From: Pelagibacterium sp.
GTDB taxonomy: Bacteria; Pseudomonadota; Alphaproteobacteria; Rhizobiales; Devosiaceae
DNA: 56,743 nt
Reading direction: 5' to 3'
NCBI GenBank assembly: GCA_002723255.1
Contig: PBNW01000061.1
Location: 1 to 56,743 of the forward strand
Positions 9,568-17,658 of this stretch are shown piece by piece. The notes beneath the pieces are model-generated. The model ran no database searches, was not told where the DNA came from, and saw only the letters and a list, made by a program, of their open reading frames with translations. Positions within the stretch are counted from its first letter, which is position 1; the number at the start of each line of letters is the position of its first letter. Position numbers and translations under genes: made by a program.

Positions 9568-11106
9568 ATGAAAATTGCCGTAATGCGCGAGCGCGTGGGG
9601 GGAGAGCCCCGCGTTGCAGCGACGCCCGAGACGATCGCCAAGCTCATCGGGTTTGGCGCAACCGTGAGCGTCGAAAAAGGGGCGGGGGAAGCATCGCGCA
9701 TCCTCGACCAGTTTTACACCGATGCCGGGGCGAAGGTCGAGGCGAGCGCTGCGGCGGCTGTCAAGGGCGCCGATGTGATCCTTGCAGTCCGGCGTCCCGA
9801 AGCATCGGCTCTTGCCGGTGCCGCCAAGGGCGCTTTGGTTCTGGCCACTGCCGACCCGTTCGGCAATGAAGCGGCGCTGGCCGCGCTGGCCAAGGCAGGG
9901 GTCTCGATCTTCGCCATGGAGTTGATGCCGCGCATCACGCGGGCCCAGGTGATGGACATCTTGTCCAGCCAGGCCAACCTTGCCGGGTATCAGGCGGTCA
10001 TCGAAGCCTCGATGGTTTATGACCGGGCGTTGCCGATGATGATGACGGCGGCGGGCACGGTACGCGCCGCCAAGGTGTTCGTCATGGGGGCCGGCGTTGC
10101 CGGGCTGCAGGCCATTGCCACGGCAAAGCGTCTCGGCGCGGCCGTTTCGGCCACCGACGTGCGCGCCGCAGCAGGCGAGCAGGTCGAATCGCTGGGCGCC
10201 AAGTTCATCATGACCGAGGCGCTCAAAGACGCTTCTGGCACGGGCGGATATGCGCGGGAATTGACCAAGGACGAACAGGCGGCGCAGGCTGAACTGGTTT
10301 CGGGGCATATCGCCAAACAGGACATCGTCGTCACCACGGCGCTGATCCCCGGGCGTCCGGCACCCAAACTGATCACCAAGGCAATGGTTGAATCGATGGC
10401 GCCGGGTTCGGTGCTTGTCGATCTCGCCGCCGAGCGGGGCGGCAATATCGAATTGACGGTTCCCGGACAGACGATCGTGCACAAGGACGTAACGATCATC
10501 GGGCTGCTCAATCTGCAGGGCAAGATTGCTGCGACGGCCTCCCAGCTCTATTCCAAGAACCTTCTGGCCTTCCTTGAAACCATGATCGACAAGGACGCCA
10601 AGGGCCTCAAGGTCGATTGGGAGGACGAGCTGGTCAAGGCAACGCTTCTGACCCGCGACGGCGCCGTCGTGCATCCGAACTTTGCCGGGGCAGCCGATGC
10701 CGCGCCGGCCGACAAGAGGGCTCCGGCCAAAGCGACTGCCAAGGCGCCCGCCAAGACGGCGGCCACGGGCAAGACCGCAGCTACCAAGGCTGCACCGAAG
10801 GCCGAGAGCAAGCCGACGGCCAAGGCGCCGGCCAAGACCGGGGCTTCGGGCAAGGGACGGGCCGCCAAGGTGGCGACCGCGGGTGCGGTGTCGGTTCCGG
10901 CCGAAGACAAGCCGGTGGCCAAGCCTGCTGCAAAATCGGCGGCGGCAAAGAGCTCGCCCGCAAGCACGTCAGCACCCAAGGCGCCGGCGACCAAAAAGCT
11001 GGCCACCAAAACCGCTGCAGCGCGCAAACCGGCAGCGAAAAGCACAGCAGCCAAAAAGCCCGCAGCGAAAAAGCCTGCGGTCAAAAAGACGGATGGAGAC
11101 GTATAA
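9568..11106 (+). CDS. pntAA: NAD(P) transhydrogenase subunit alpha part 1 (PntAA) with lysine-rich tail
   Basis: It is the NAD(H)-binding soluble domain I of the proton-translocating transhydrogenase, which drives NADPH formation with the proton gradient. Residues 1-373 are a standard PntAA, with N-terminal MKIAVMRER, the nucleotide loop VMGAGVAG (about 172-179) and the mobile-loop region near [13 protein letters not shown]. The family normally ends near residue 375, but here about 135 further residues of Ala/Lys/Pro repeats ([16 protein letters not shown]) follow, like histone H1 C-termini. The frame is intact and its TAA overlaps the ATG of pntAB (TAATG), so the tail is genuine rather than a readthrough artefact. 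Confidence 0.95.
   Translation: MKIAVMRERVGGEPRVAATPETIAKLIGFGATVSVEKGAGEASRILDQFYTDAGAKVEASAAAAVKGADVILAVRRPEASALAGAAKGALVLATADPFGNEAALAALAKAGVSIFAMELMPRITRAQVMDILSSQANLAGYQAVIEASMVYDRALPMMMTAAGTVRAAKVFVMGAGVAGLQAIATAKRLGAAVSATDVRAAAGEQVESLGAKFIMTEALKDASGTGGYARELTKDEQAAQAELVSGHIAKQDIVVTTALIPGRPAPKLITKAMVESMAPGSVLVDLAAERGGNIELTVPGQTIVHKDVTIIGLLNLQGKIAATASQLYSKNLLAFLETMIDKDAKGLKVDWEDELVKATLLTRDGAVVHPNFAGAADAAPADKRAPAKATAKAPAKTAATGKTAATKAAPKAESKPTAKAPAKTGASGKGRAAKVATAGAVSVPAEDKPVAKPAAKSAAAKSSPASTSAPKAPATKKLATKTAAARKPAAKSTAAKKPAAKKPAVKKTDGDV
10702..11103 (+). repeat. Lys/Ala/Pro-rich repeat region encoding the PntAA tail
   Basis: This coding low-complexity region repeats AAG-, GCC- and CCG-type codons to give imperfect APAKTA / KAAPK / KKPA units over about 134 residues, with almost no hydrophobic or acidic residues. 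Lysine density rises toward the C-terminus. It is protein-level low complexity, not a nucleotide-perfect tandem array. Confidence 0.85.
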
Positions 11107-11408
11107 TGGGCGGTGTCGTCGATCCCTTTTTCTTTTTCCTCTCGGTGTTCGTCCTGGCGATCTTCGTGGGCTACTACGTCGTCTGGTCGGTCACACCGGC
11201 TCTTCATACCCCCCTTATGGCGGTGACCAACGCGATCTCCTCGGTGATCGTGGTGGGGGCGCTGCTTGCCGTTGGCGTTGCATCGATCGGTGAACCCGGC
11301 CCGGCCCGCTGGTTCGGCTTTTTCGCGCTGATCCTTGCATCGGTGAATATCTTCGGGGGCTTCCTCGTCACCCAGCGCATGCTGGCGATGTACAAGAAGA
11401 AGGGCTAG
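11106..11408 (+). CDS. pntAB: NAD(P) transhydrogenase subunit alpha part 2 (PntAB)
   Basis: This 100-residue membrane subunit contributes N-terminal helices of the proton channel domain II. It contains three hydrophobic segments (about 8-28, 35-60, 68-90) and the family feature [20 protein letters not shown]. The start ATG overlaps the pntAA stop by one base, indicating translational coupling, and pntB follows five bases after its TAG. The three-subunit split (AA, AB, B) is the usual alphaproteobacterial form. Confidence 0.95.
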   Translation: MGGVVDPFFFFLSVFVLAIFVGYYVVWSVTPALHTPLMAVTNAISSVIVVGALLAVGVASIGEPGPARWFGFFALILASVNIFGGFLVTQRMLAMYKKKG

Positions 11409-11413
11409 GACAC

Positions 11414-12820
11414 ATGATTTCCGCAAACATCGCGGCCCTGGCCTATCTGGTCGCCGGGGCGCTGTTCATTCTGGCGCTGCGCGGGCTGTCGTCGCCGACT
11501 ACGGCGCGTCGGGGCAACACCATGGGCATGGTCGGTATGACCATTGCCGTTTTGACCACGCTGGCCATTGCCGCGCCCACCGATCCGTTCGCCTGGGTTC
11601 TGATCATCGGCGGTCTGGCCATCGGCGGCGGCATCGGGGCGTTTATCGCACGCGGCGTGCCGATGACGGCCATGCCACAGCTGGTCGCTGCCTTCCACTC
11701 GCTGGTCGGCCTTGCCGCCGTGTTCGTGGCGGCCGCAGCGCTTTATGCGCCGGTTGCTTTCGGCATCGGGGAGCCGGGGCATATCCACATGCAGGCGCTC
11801 ATTGAAATGAGCATCGGCACGGCGATCGGCGCGTTCACTTTCACCGGGTCGGTCATTGCTTTCGCCAAGCTCGATGGGCGCATGAGCGGCAAGCCGATCC
11901 TGTTGCCGGCCCGGCATCTGCTCCATCTGGGGCTGGGTGCGTTGCTGGTCATTTTGATTGGTGTGTTCTCGGTGACGCAGGATCCGATCCTGTTCTGGAT
12001 CATCACCCTGATTGCGCTGATCCTAGGCGGGCTGATGATCATCCCGATCGGTGGCGCCGACATGCCGGTGGTGGTCTCCATGCTCAACTCCTATTCGGGT
12101 TGGTCGGCGGCGGGCATCGGCTTTACCGTTGAGAACACGGCTCTGATCATTACCGGCGCGCTGGTGGGGTCGTCGGGCGCGATCCTGTCCTACATCATGT
12201 GCAAGGCCATGAACCGGAGCTTTATTTCGGTGATCCTTGGCGGGTTCGGGGGCGATGATGCCGCTGCGGCCTCTGGTGATGTGGAAGAGCGCCCCGTCAA
12301 GCAGGGCTCGGCCGAAGACGCGGCCTTCATCATGCAGAACGCGTCCAAGGTCATTATCGTGCCCGGTTACGGCATGGCTGTGGCCCAGGCCCAGCATGCG
12401 CTGCGCGAAATGGCCGATGAGCTCAAGGCAGCCGGGGTGGATGTATCCTATGCCGTTCACCCGGTGGCGGGCCGCATGCCGGGGCACATGAACGTGCTGC
12501 TGTCCGAAGCCAATGTGCCCTATGACGAAGTGTTCGAGCTCGAGGACATCAACTCCGAGTTTTCGCGGGCCGATGTGGCGTTCGTCATCGGCGCCAATGA
12601 CGTCACCAACCCTTCGGCCAAGACCGACAAGGCCTCGCCGATCTACGGCATGCCCGTTCTCGATGTGGAAAAGGCGGGCACTGTGCTGTTCATCAAGCGC
12701 GGCATGGCAGCGGGTTACGCCGGGGTGCAGAACGAATTGTTCTTCCGCGACAACACCATGATGTTGTTCGGGGACGCCAAGAAGATGACCGAATCCATCG
12801 TCAAGGCGTTCGATCACTGA
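11414..12820 (+). CDS. pntB: NAD(P) transhydrogenase subunit beta
   Basis: This subunit carries the remaining membrane helices of domain II (about residues 1-265) and the NADP(H)-binding domain III at the C-terminus. Domain III shows the conserved VPGYGMAVAQAQH and later VIGANDVTNP and PVLDVEKA segments. At 468 residues it is the normal length. It is the last gene of a pntAA-pntAB-pntB operon that ends at the UUCG-loop terminator immediately downstream. Confidence 0.96.
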   Translation: MISANIAALAYLVAGALFILALRGLSSPTTARRGNTMGMVGMTIAVLTTLAIAAPTDPFAWVLIIGGLAIGGGIGAFIARGVPMTAMPQLVAAFHSLVGLAAVFVAAAALYAPVAFGIGEPGHIHMQALIEMSIGTAIGAFTFTGSVIAFAKLDGRMSGKPILLPARHLLHLGLGALLVILIGVFSVTQDPILFWIITLIALILGGLMIIPIGGADMPVVVSMLNSYSGWSAAGIGFTVENTALIITGALVGSSGAILSYIMCKAMNRSFISVILGGFGGDDAAAASGDVEERPVKQGSAEDAAFIMQNASKVIIVPGYGMAVAQAQHALREMADELKAAGVDVSYAVHPVAGRMPGHMNVLLSEANVPYDEVFELEDINSEFSRADVAFVIGANDVTNPSAKTDKASPIYGMPVLDVEKAGTVLFIKRGMAAGYAGVQNELFFRDNTMMLFGDAKKMTESIVKAFDH

Positions 12821-12824
12821 TCAC

Positions 12825-12856
12825 AAAGGGCCCTTCGGGGCCCTTTTCTTTTTTGG
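12825..12856 (+). terminator. Rho-independent terminator after pntB
   Basis: A perfect 9-bp stem, AAAGGGCCC with GGGCCCTTT, encloses a TTCG tetraloop and is followed by a T-rich run (TTTTCTTTTTT). It starts four bases after the pntB stop. Confidence 0.93.
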
Positions 12857-12877
12857 TCTGGCGCTCCACTCTCCATC

Positions 12878-13501
12878 ATGGACACACTGAGCCTTTCCAC
12901 CCTTTTGGCATTTTTTGCCACCGCAATCGCCGTCGAGCTGACGCCCGGACCCAACATGGCCTATTTGGCCATTCTGGGGGTCGACAGGGGCAGGGTGGCG
13001 GGGATTTTTGCAGTGGCCGGTGTGGCGCTGGGTCTGGCTATTGTCGGCGGGCTGGCGGCCATCGGACTTGCGGCACTGATCAGCGAGGTTGACTGGCTGT
13101 ATCAAGCGGTGCGGTGGGCCGGGGTGCTCTATCTGGTCTGGCTTGGATACGATACCTGGCGCGATTCGCGCCGTCCGGTCGAACAGCACACGCTGACGGT
13201 CTCGAACTGGATTTTCTTTCGCCGCGGCCTCATCACCAATTTGCTCAATCCCAAGGCGGCAGCCTTTTATCTGTCCGTGCTACCCAATTTCCTTGCGGAT
13301 GGGGCGATGCCCTCGGCCTTTCTGACGCTTGCGGCGGTCTATGTGCTCGCGGCCACGCTGGTTCATATCGCCATCGTTCTGGGAGCGTCGGCGCTGCAGC
13401 CCTATTTTGTGCAGCCACATCATCGCGAGCGACTGGGCATCGTTTTCGGTCTCTTGCTGGTCGTTATCGCCATCTGGCTGTTGATTGCCACCCGATCCTG
13501 A
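12878..13501 (+). CDS. LysE/RhtB family amino-acid exporter
   Basis: This inner-membrane protein of 207 residues has about six hydrophobic segments. The LysE signature is at the N-terminus (ELTPGPNMAYL), followed by the helix region GVALGLAIVGG and the conserved NLLNPKAAAFYLSVLP. The family exports amino acids or their analogues; the substrate cannot be assigned from sequence. It begins just after the pnt terminator, so it is presumably transcribed separately. Confidence 0.9.
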   Translation: MDTLSLSTLLAFFATAIAVELTPGPNMAYLAILGVDRGRVAGIFAVAGVALGLAIVGGLAAIGLAALISEVDWLYQAVRWAGVLYLVWLGYDTWRDSRRPVEQHTLTVSNWIFFRRGLITNLLNPKAAAFYLSVLPNFLADGAMPSAFLTLAAVYVLAATLVHIAIVLGASALQPYFVQPHHRERLGIVFGLLLVVIAIWLLIATRS

Positions 13502-13590
13502 TCCCGTGTTTTTGTCCTGGTTACATCGATGTGCGTACTTGAGCGGTTTGGCGCCAATGGCCATGTTGTCGTCAACGCAAAGGATACACG

Positions 13591-14235
13591 ATGACCCAAT
13601 CCATCCGCATCGATCTGTTCACCGATGTCGTATGCCCCTGGTGCCTGATCGGCACGGCGCGGCTTGATCAGGCGCTGGCGACGCTGCCTGAGGACGTAAA
13701 CGTCGAGATCTTGCATCACCCGTTCCTGCTCGATCCGACGACGCCGGAAGAAGGGCAGAACACCAAGGAAAGGCTCAAGGCAAAATATGGCGGCGATATC
13801 GATGCCATGCAGGCGCGGGTCGAGGGCGCGGCGCGCGATGCCGGGGTGCCGCTGGACATGAGCGTGCAGCCGATGAGCTATCCCACCATCAAGCCGCATA
13901 CGCTGATCCGCTCGGCAGCGCCCGAACACCAGTATGGTCTGGCCAAGGCATTTGCGGCCGCTTATTTCCTCGAGGGCAAGGACATCACAGACGATGACCT
14001 CCTGGCCGATATCGCTGCCGAGCACGGCTATGCGCGCGAAGTGGCGCTCAAGCTGATTGCCGATGAGGCCGAGAACAGCACAACCAAAGCGATGGCGGTT
14101 TCGGCCAGCCAACAGGGCATCAACGGTGTGCCGTTCTTTATCTTCAACAACCAGTTTGCCATTTCCGGAGGTCAGCCGCTCGAGGTTTTCCAGCGGGCGT
14201 TTCGCGTGGCGTTGGGCCAGGAAGAGCTGACCTAG
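13591..14235 (+). CDS. DsbA/FrnE-type thioredoxin-fold oxidoreductase
   Basis: The protein is 214 residues with a CPWC redox motif (C15-C18) right after the first strand and a helical insertion, ending with the thioredoxin cis-Pro region GINGVPFFIF. There is no signal peptide, so it is cytosolic like FrnE rather than periplasmic DsbA. Family members catalyse dithiol/disulfide exchange; homologues are also labelled 2-hydroxychromene-2-carboxylate isomerase-like. The nearest neighbours (LysE exporter, alpha/beta hydrolase) give no pathway clue. Confidence 0.9.
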   Translation: MTQSIRIDLFTDVVCPWCLIGTARLDQALATLPEDVNVEILHHPFLLDPTTPEEGQNTKERLKAKYGGDIDAMQARVEGAARDAGVPLDMSVQPMSYPTIKPHTLIRSAAPEHQYGLAKAFAAAYFLEGKDITDDDLLADIAAEHGYAREVALKLIADEAENSTTKAMAVSASQQGINGVPFFIFNNQFAISGGQPLEVFQRAFRVALGQEELT

Positions 14236-14290
14236 ACGATCCGTTCTCCCGGCGGTATCACGGACAGGGTCCGCCGGGAGGAAATCGGAA

Positions 14291-15097
14291 ATGTTCAAGA
14301 AGATCGCCATTGGCGTTCTGGTCTTGGTGATTGTCGTTTACGGTGGGCTGCTGGCCTATCTTTACGTCAATCAGCGGGCGTTTTTCTTTTATCCTGCCGG
14401 GGAGATTTTCGATCCGGTTGCAGTGGGGGTCGATGCCGAGATCGTCACCATTCCCACCAGCAATGACGAGGTGATCACCGGCTGGTATGCGCCGCCGTCA
14501 GCCGGTGAACCCACGATCCTGTACCTCAAGGGCAATTCTGGAAGCTTTTCGGCCGAATACGATCGGTTTCTTTCGTTCACTGAAGCGGGATACGGTTTTT
14601 TGTCGGTCGATTATCGCGGCTTTCCGCTGTCGCCGGGCGAAATCACCCAGGACAATGTGCTGGCCGATGCCATCGCGGCGTTCGATTGGCTCGACGAGCG
14701 CGAGGACAATATCGCGGTCTGGGGCCGTTCGTTGGGAGCATCGCCCGCCGTGTGGGTCGCCAGCCAACGCGCGGCCGAGGCGGTGCTCCTGGAAACCCCG
14801 TTCTATTCGGCGGTGAGCGTGGCCGCCGAACGGTATCCTTTTGCGCCGGTCGCCTGGCTGATGCTCGACCAGTTCCGGTCCAACGACTGGATCGGGGCGG
14901 TCGAGGAGCCGGTCTTTGTGGCGCATGGTACCGCCGATCGAACGGTGAGCGTTTCGAACGGCGAGCGGCTCTATGCGGACGCGCCAAATCCTTACGATAT
15001 CTGGATCGAGGAGGGGGCGGATCATTCCGATCTGTGGGCGCGCGGGATCTGGGAGCGGGCTCAGGCGTTCTTTGCTGATACAGCACAGGGAGGCTGA
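14291..15097 (+). CDS. Alpha/beta hydrolase, membrane-anchored (BEM46/ABHD13-like)
   Basis: An N-terminal transmembrane helix (about 5-25) precedes an alpha/beta-hydrolase fold. The apparent triad is S147 in GRSLGA, D216 in HGTADRTV and H244 in GADHSD; the oxyanion-region motif is LKGNSGSF. It has a strong GGGAGGAAA ribosome-binding site. The substrate is unknown. A second gene of the same class lies at 23384-24268, with a similar N-terminal anchor. It is followed two bases later by the YCII gene and so is probably co-transcribed with it. Confidence 0.9.
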   Translation: MFKKIAIGVLVLVIVVYGGLLAYLYVNQRAFFFYPAGEIFDPVAVGVDAEIVTIPTSNDEVITGWYAPPSAGEPTILYLKGNSGSFSAEYDRFLSFTEAGYGFLSVDYRGFPLSPGEITQDNVLADAIAAFDWLDEREDNIAVWGRSLGASPAVWVASQRAAEAVLLETPFYSAVSVAAERYPFAPVAWLMLDQFRSNDWIGAVEEPVFVAHGTADRTVSVSNGERLYADAPNPYDIWIEEGADHSDLWARGIWERAQAFFADTAQGG

Positions 15098-15099
15098 AA

Positions 15100-15438
15100 A
15101 TGCCGAAATTTCTGGCGATCTATACGGGAACCGCAACTGCAACCGAGAAGGCGCAGGCCGACGGCCGGGTGGACGAAGCAGCGGGGATGAAAGCCTGGGG
15201 CGAATGGATGGAAGCCAACGCATCGCGCGTGGTCGATGCCGGCGGGCCGCTGGGCAAGACAAAGAAGGTCGGTCCGGACGGTATTGCCGACATCACAAAT
15301 ACCGCTGCGGCGTATGTGATCGTTGAGGCAGCCGACCATCAGGCGGCCGCGGAGATGTTTCGCAATCATGCCCATTTCACCCATTTCCCGGGTGAAGGTG
15401 TCGAGGTGATGCCGATCCTTGATATGCCCGGAGCCTAG
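15100..15438 (+). CDS. YCII-related (DGPF) domain protein
   Basis: This 112-residue soluble protein has the dimeric alpha/beta-barrel character of the YCII/DGPF family (KFLAIYTG at the start; AAAYVIVEAADHQAAAEMFRNH in the second half). YCII proteins are small dimers of largely unknown biochemical role. It has a GGGAGG ribosome-binding site, lies directly behind the hydrolase gene and ends before a bidirectional terminator shared with rpsU. Confidence 0.8.
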   Translation: MPKFLAIYTGTATATEKAQADGRVDEAAGMKAWGEWMEANASRVVDAGGPLGKTKKVGPDGIADITNTAAAYVIVEAADHQAAAEMFRNHAHFTHFPGEGVEVMPILDMPGA

Positions 15439-15444
15439 GCAAAT

Positions 15445-15474
15445 AAAAACGCCGCCCCAAGGGACGGCGTTTTT
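15445..15474. terminator. Bidirectional terminator between the YCII gene and rpsU
   Basis: The ten-bp stem AAAAACGCCG / CGGCGTTTTT has A and T runs on both sides, so it can end transcription from the plus-strand YCII gene and the minus-strand rpsU gene, which converge here. Confidence 0.88.
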
Positions 15475-15537
15475 CTGCAAATACGTTCATGTCGAACAGT
15501 CGCAGATGCAAGAGATTTCGCGCTTTGCGAAGCCCTC

Positions 15538-15762
15538 TTAGCGACGACCGCCGGTTACAACACCAGCCTCGCGCTGTGCACGCTTACGAGCAAGCTTGCG
15601 GGCGCGGCGGATCGCCTCGGCCTTCTGCCGTGCCTTCTTTTCAGAAGGCTTCTCGTAATAGTTGCGCAGCTTCATTTCGCGAAACACACCTTCGCGCTGC
15701 AACTTCTTTTTCAGCGCCCGAAGCGCCTGATCGACATTGTTATCGCGAACGACTACTTGCAC
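15538..15762 (-). CDS. rpsU: 30S ribosomal protein bS21
   Basis: This small basic ribosomal protein of the 30S platform begins with the typical [14 protein letters not shown] segment and contains the [11 protein letters not shown] core followed by an Arg/Lys-rich C-terminus. Two GTG starts are possible: 15762, giving the family-standard N-terminus, and 15771, three codons upstream. The former is chosen by homology and the latter has the closer G-rich upstream sequence. It stands alone on the minus strand, upstream of the purEK pair but reading away through its own terminator. Confidence 0.95.
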   Translation of the reverse strand: MQVVVRDNNVDQALRALKKKLQREGVFREMKLRNYYEKPSEKKARQKAEAIRRARKLARKRAQREAGVVTGGRR

Positions 15763-15923
15763 GCGGAACACCCGCCCTTTCGGTTAGAATTTCGGCTGAT
15801 ATCAAACGCCGGAGGCCAAAAGCAATCCAGCGCCGACCGACACTTGCCGGTCACCGTGGCCGCGGTAGTTACCAGAAGAGTCGGGCCGTGTCCACCGGCG
15901 AGGCCCGGAATCTGTGCTTTTTG

Positions 15924-17018
15924 TCAGTCTTCGGGGAGCCTGACGATATTGAGGTGGCCCATCTTGCGGCCGGTCCGGGCTTCGGCCTTGCCGTAGATAT
16001 GGGGCTGGATGTTGCCCGTCGACCGCGCGGCTGTGGCAAAGATTTCCTCGCCGAGCAGATTTTCCATCACCACGCCAGCCAGCCGCGTGGTGTCGCCCAG
16101 TGGCCAGCCGCAAATGGCGCGAATGTGATTCTCGAACTGATCGGTGATGCAGACGGCCTGGGTCCAGTGGCCGGAATTGTGGACACGGGGGGCGATTTCG
16201 TTGACCAGGATCTGCGGATCGTCGCCATCGGATACGACGAAAAATTCAACGCCCATGGTGCCGACATAATCGAGCGCGGTTGCAATGTCGGCGGCGACGG
16301 CCCTGGCCTTGATCACCACGGCATCGGAAACGGTGGCGGGCAGGGTCGAGGTCTTGAGGATGTGGTTGCGGTGAATGTTTTCGGCCGGATCGTAGGTGAC
16401 CACGGCCCCATCGGCGCCACGCACCACGATGACCGAGATTTCCTTTTCGAACGGGACATAGGCTTCGAGAACCAAAGGGGCGCCCGGTTCAAGCTCGGCA
16501 AAGGCGCCTTCGAGGTCGTCAGGCTTGGCGATCATGCGCTGGCCCTTGCCGTCATAGCCCAGCCGTGTGGTCTTGAGGACGGCAGGAAGACCGATTTCGG
16601 CGACTGCCGCCTGCAACTCGTCGAGGCTGGCGACAGCGCGATAGGGCGCGATGGCAACACCGGCGCGGCTCAGAAAGCTCTTTTCGGCCAGGCGATCCTG
16701 GCTGACTTCGAGTGCCTTGGCGCCCGGGCGCAGCGGCACGTTGTCGGCGATGACCTTTGCGGTGGCCAGCGGCACGTTCTCGAACTCGTAGGTCACAACG
16801 TCGACGCCGCCCGCAAAGGCCCTCAGGGCTGCGACATCATCATAGCCGGCAATGGTTTTGGTGGGGGTGACATCGAAAGCGGGGCTTTGCGGGTCCGGGC
16901 AGTAGATATGGGTCTTCATGCCCAACTGGCTTGCCGCTAGAGAGAGCATGCGCCCAAGCTGGCCGCCGCCCAGAATGCCGATGGAACTGCCGGGCTGGAG
17001 AGGGTGGCTGTCAGTCAT
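15924..17018 (-). CDS. purK: N5-carboxyaminoimidazole ribonucleotide synthase
   Basis: PurK uses ATP and bicarbonate to carboxylate AIR in purine synthesis, feeding PurE. It is an ATP-grasp protein with an N-terminal [11 protein letters not shown] segment, ATP-binding elements around [12 protein letters not shown], and the late conserved [15 protein letters not shown]. The ATG at 17018 is used because it gives the standard N-terminus; its first eight bases overlap the end of purE (ATGACTGA), pointing to coupled translation. Length is 364 residues, normal for PurK. Confidence 0.97.
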   Translation of the reverse strand: MTDSHPLQPGSSIGILGGGQLGRMLSLAASQLGMKTHIYCPDPQSPAFDVTPTKTIAGYDDVAALRAFAGGVDVVTYEFENVPLATAKVIADNVPLRPGAKALEVSQDRLAEKSFLSRAGVAIAPYRAVASLDELQAAVAEIGLPAVLKTTRLGYDGKGQRMIAKPDDLEGAFAELEPGAPLVLEAYVPFEKEISVIVVRGADGAVVTYDPAENIHRNHILKTSTLPATVSDAVVIKARAVAADIATALDYVGTMGVEFFVVSDGDDPQILVNEIAPRVHNSGHWTQAVCITDQFENHIRAICGWPLGDTTRLAGVVMENLLGEEIFATAARSTGNIQPHIYGKAEARTGRKMGHLNIVRLPED

Positions 17019-17505
17019 CGTCCTTGGGAAACTCCGCAACTGCGTTGGTCTGGCGGGTGCGCCACTCGGTGAGCCGTGCCGCAAGCTCTTCATCGGCGAG
17101 CGAGAGGATCGAGGCGGCAAGCAGCGCTGCGTTGATCGCGCCGGCCTTGCCGATGGCCAGGGTGCCGACCGGAACGCCGCCGGGCATCTGGACGATCGAG
17201 AGCAGGCTATCCTGCCCGTGCAGGGCCTTGCTTTCCACGGGCACGCCCAGCACCGGCAGTGTGGTCATCGACGCAATCATACCCGGCAGGTGCGCGGCGC
17301 CACCGGCCCCGGCAATGATGACCTGAAAGCCGTCCTCGCGCGCCGTTGTGGCGAAATCGACCATGCGCAGCGGGGTCCGGTGCGCCGAGACGATGCGCGC
17401 TTCATAATCGAGCCTGAGTGCCTCGAGCGTTTCGGCGGCAAAGCGCATTGTGGGCCAGTCCGACTGGCTGCCCATGACGATTGCGATAGGAGGAGATGAA
17501 ACCAA
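17011..17505 (-). CDS. purE: N5-carboxyaminoimidazole ribonucleotide mutase
   Basis: PurE converts the PurK product N5-CAIR to CAIR. The signature runs from [11 protein letters not shown] through VSAHRTP to [12 protein letters not shown]. No ATG is available near the expected N-terminus. The TTG at 17505, preceded by GAGGG eight bases upstream, gives a 164-residue protein of normal length; an upstream TTG at 17553 would add 16 residues and lacks a ribosome-binding site. The gene is first in a two-gene purEK operon. Confidence 0.96.
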   Translation of the reverse strand: MVSSPPIAIVMGSQSDWPTMRFAAETLEALRLDYEARIVSAHRTPLRMVDFATTAREDGFQVIIAGAGGAAHLPGMIASMTTLPVLGVPVESKALHGQDSLLSIVQMPGGVPVGTLAIGKAGAINAALLAASILSLADEELAARLTEWRTRQTNAVAEFPKDDD

Positions 17506-17658
17506 GAGCCCGGCCCTCAATTGGCTAAAGCGTGGCTGTATCCGATAAGCCAAAAAGGTTCAAGCCGCAGCATCTGTTGGCAGGTGCAGGGAACGAAAGC
17601 CGGCGCATGGCGTTTTGAGATCGCGGGGTCCAGACGGGCTTGGATTGGGAAACAGTAG

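Noticed and set aside
10702-11106. Frameshift readthrough creating the PntAA tail
   Set aside because: The tail keeps coding bias, ends in TAA overlapping the pntAB ATG (TAATG), and has a consistent composition. A shifted frame would not show this.
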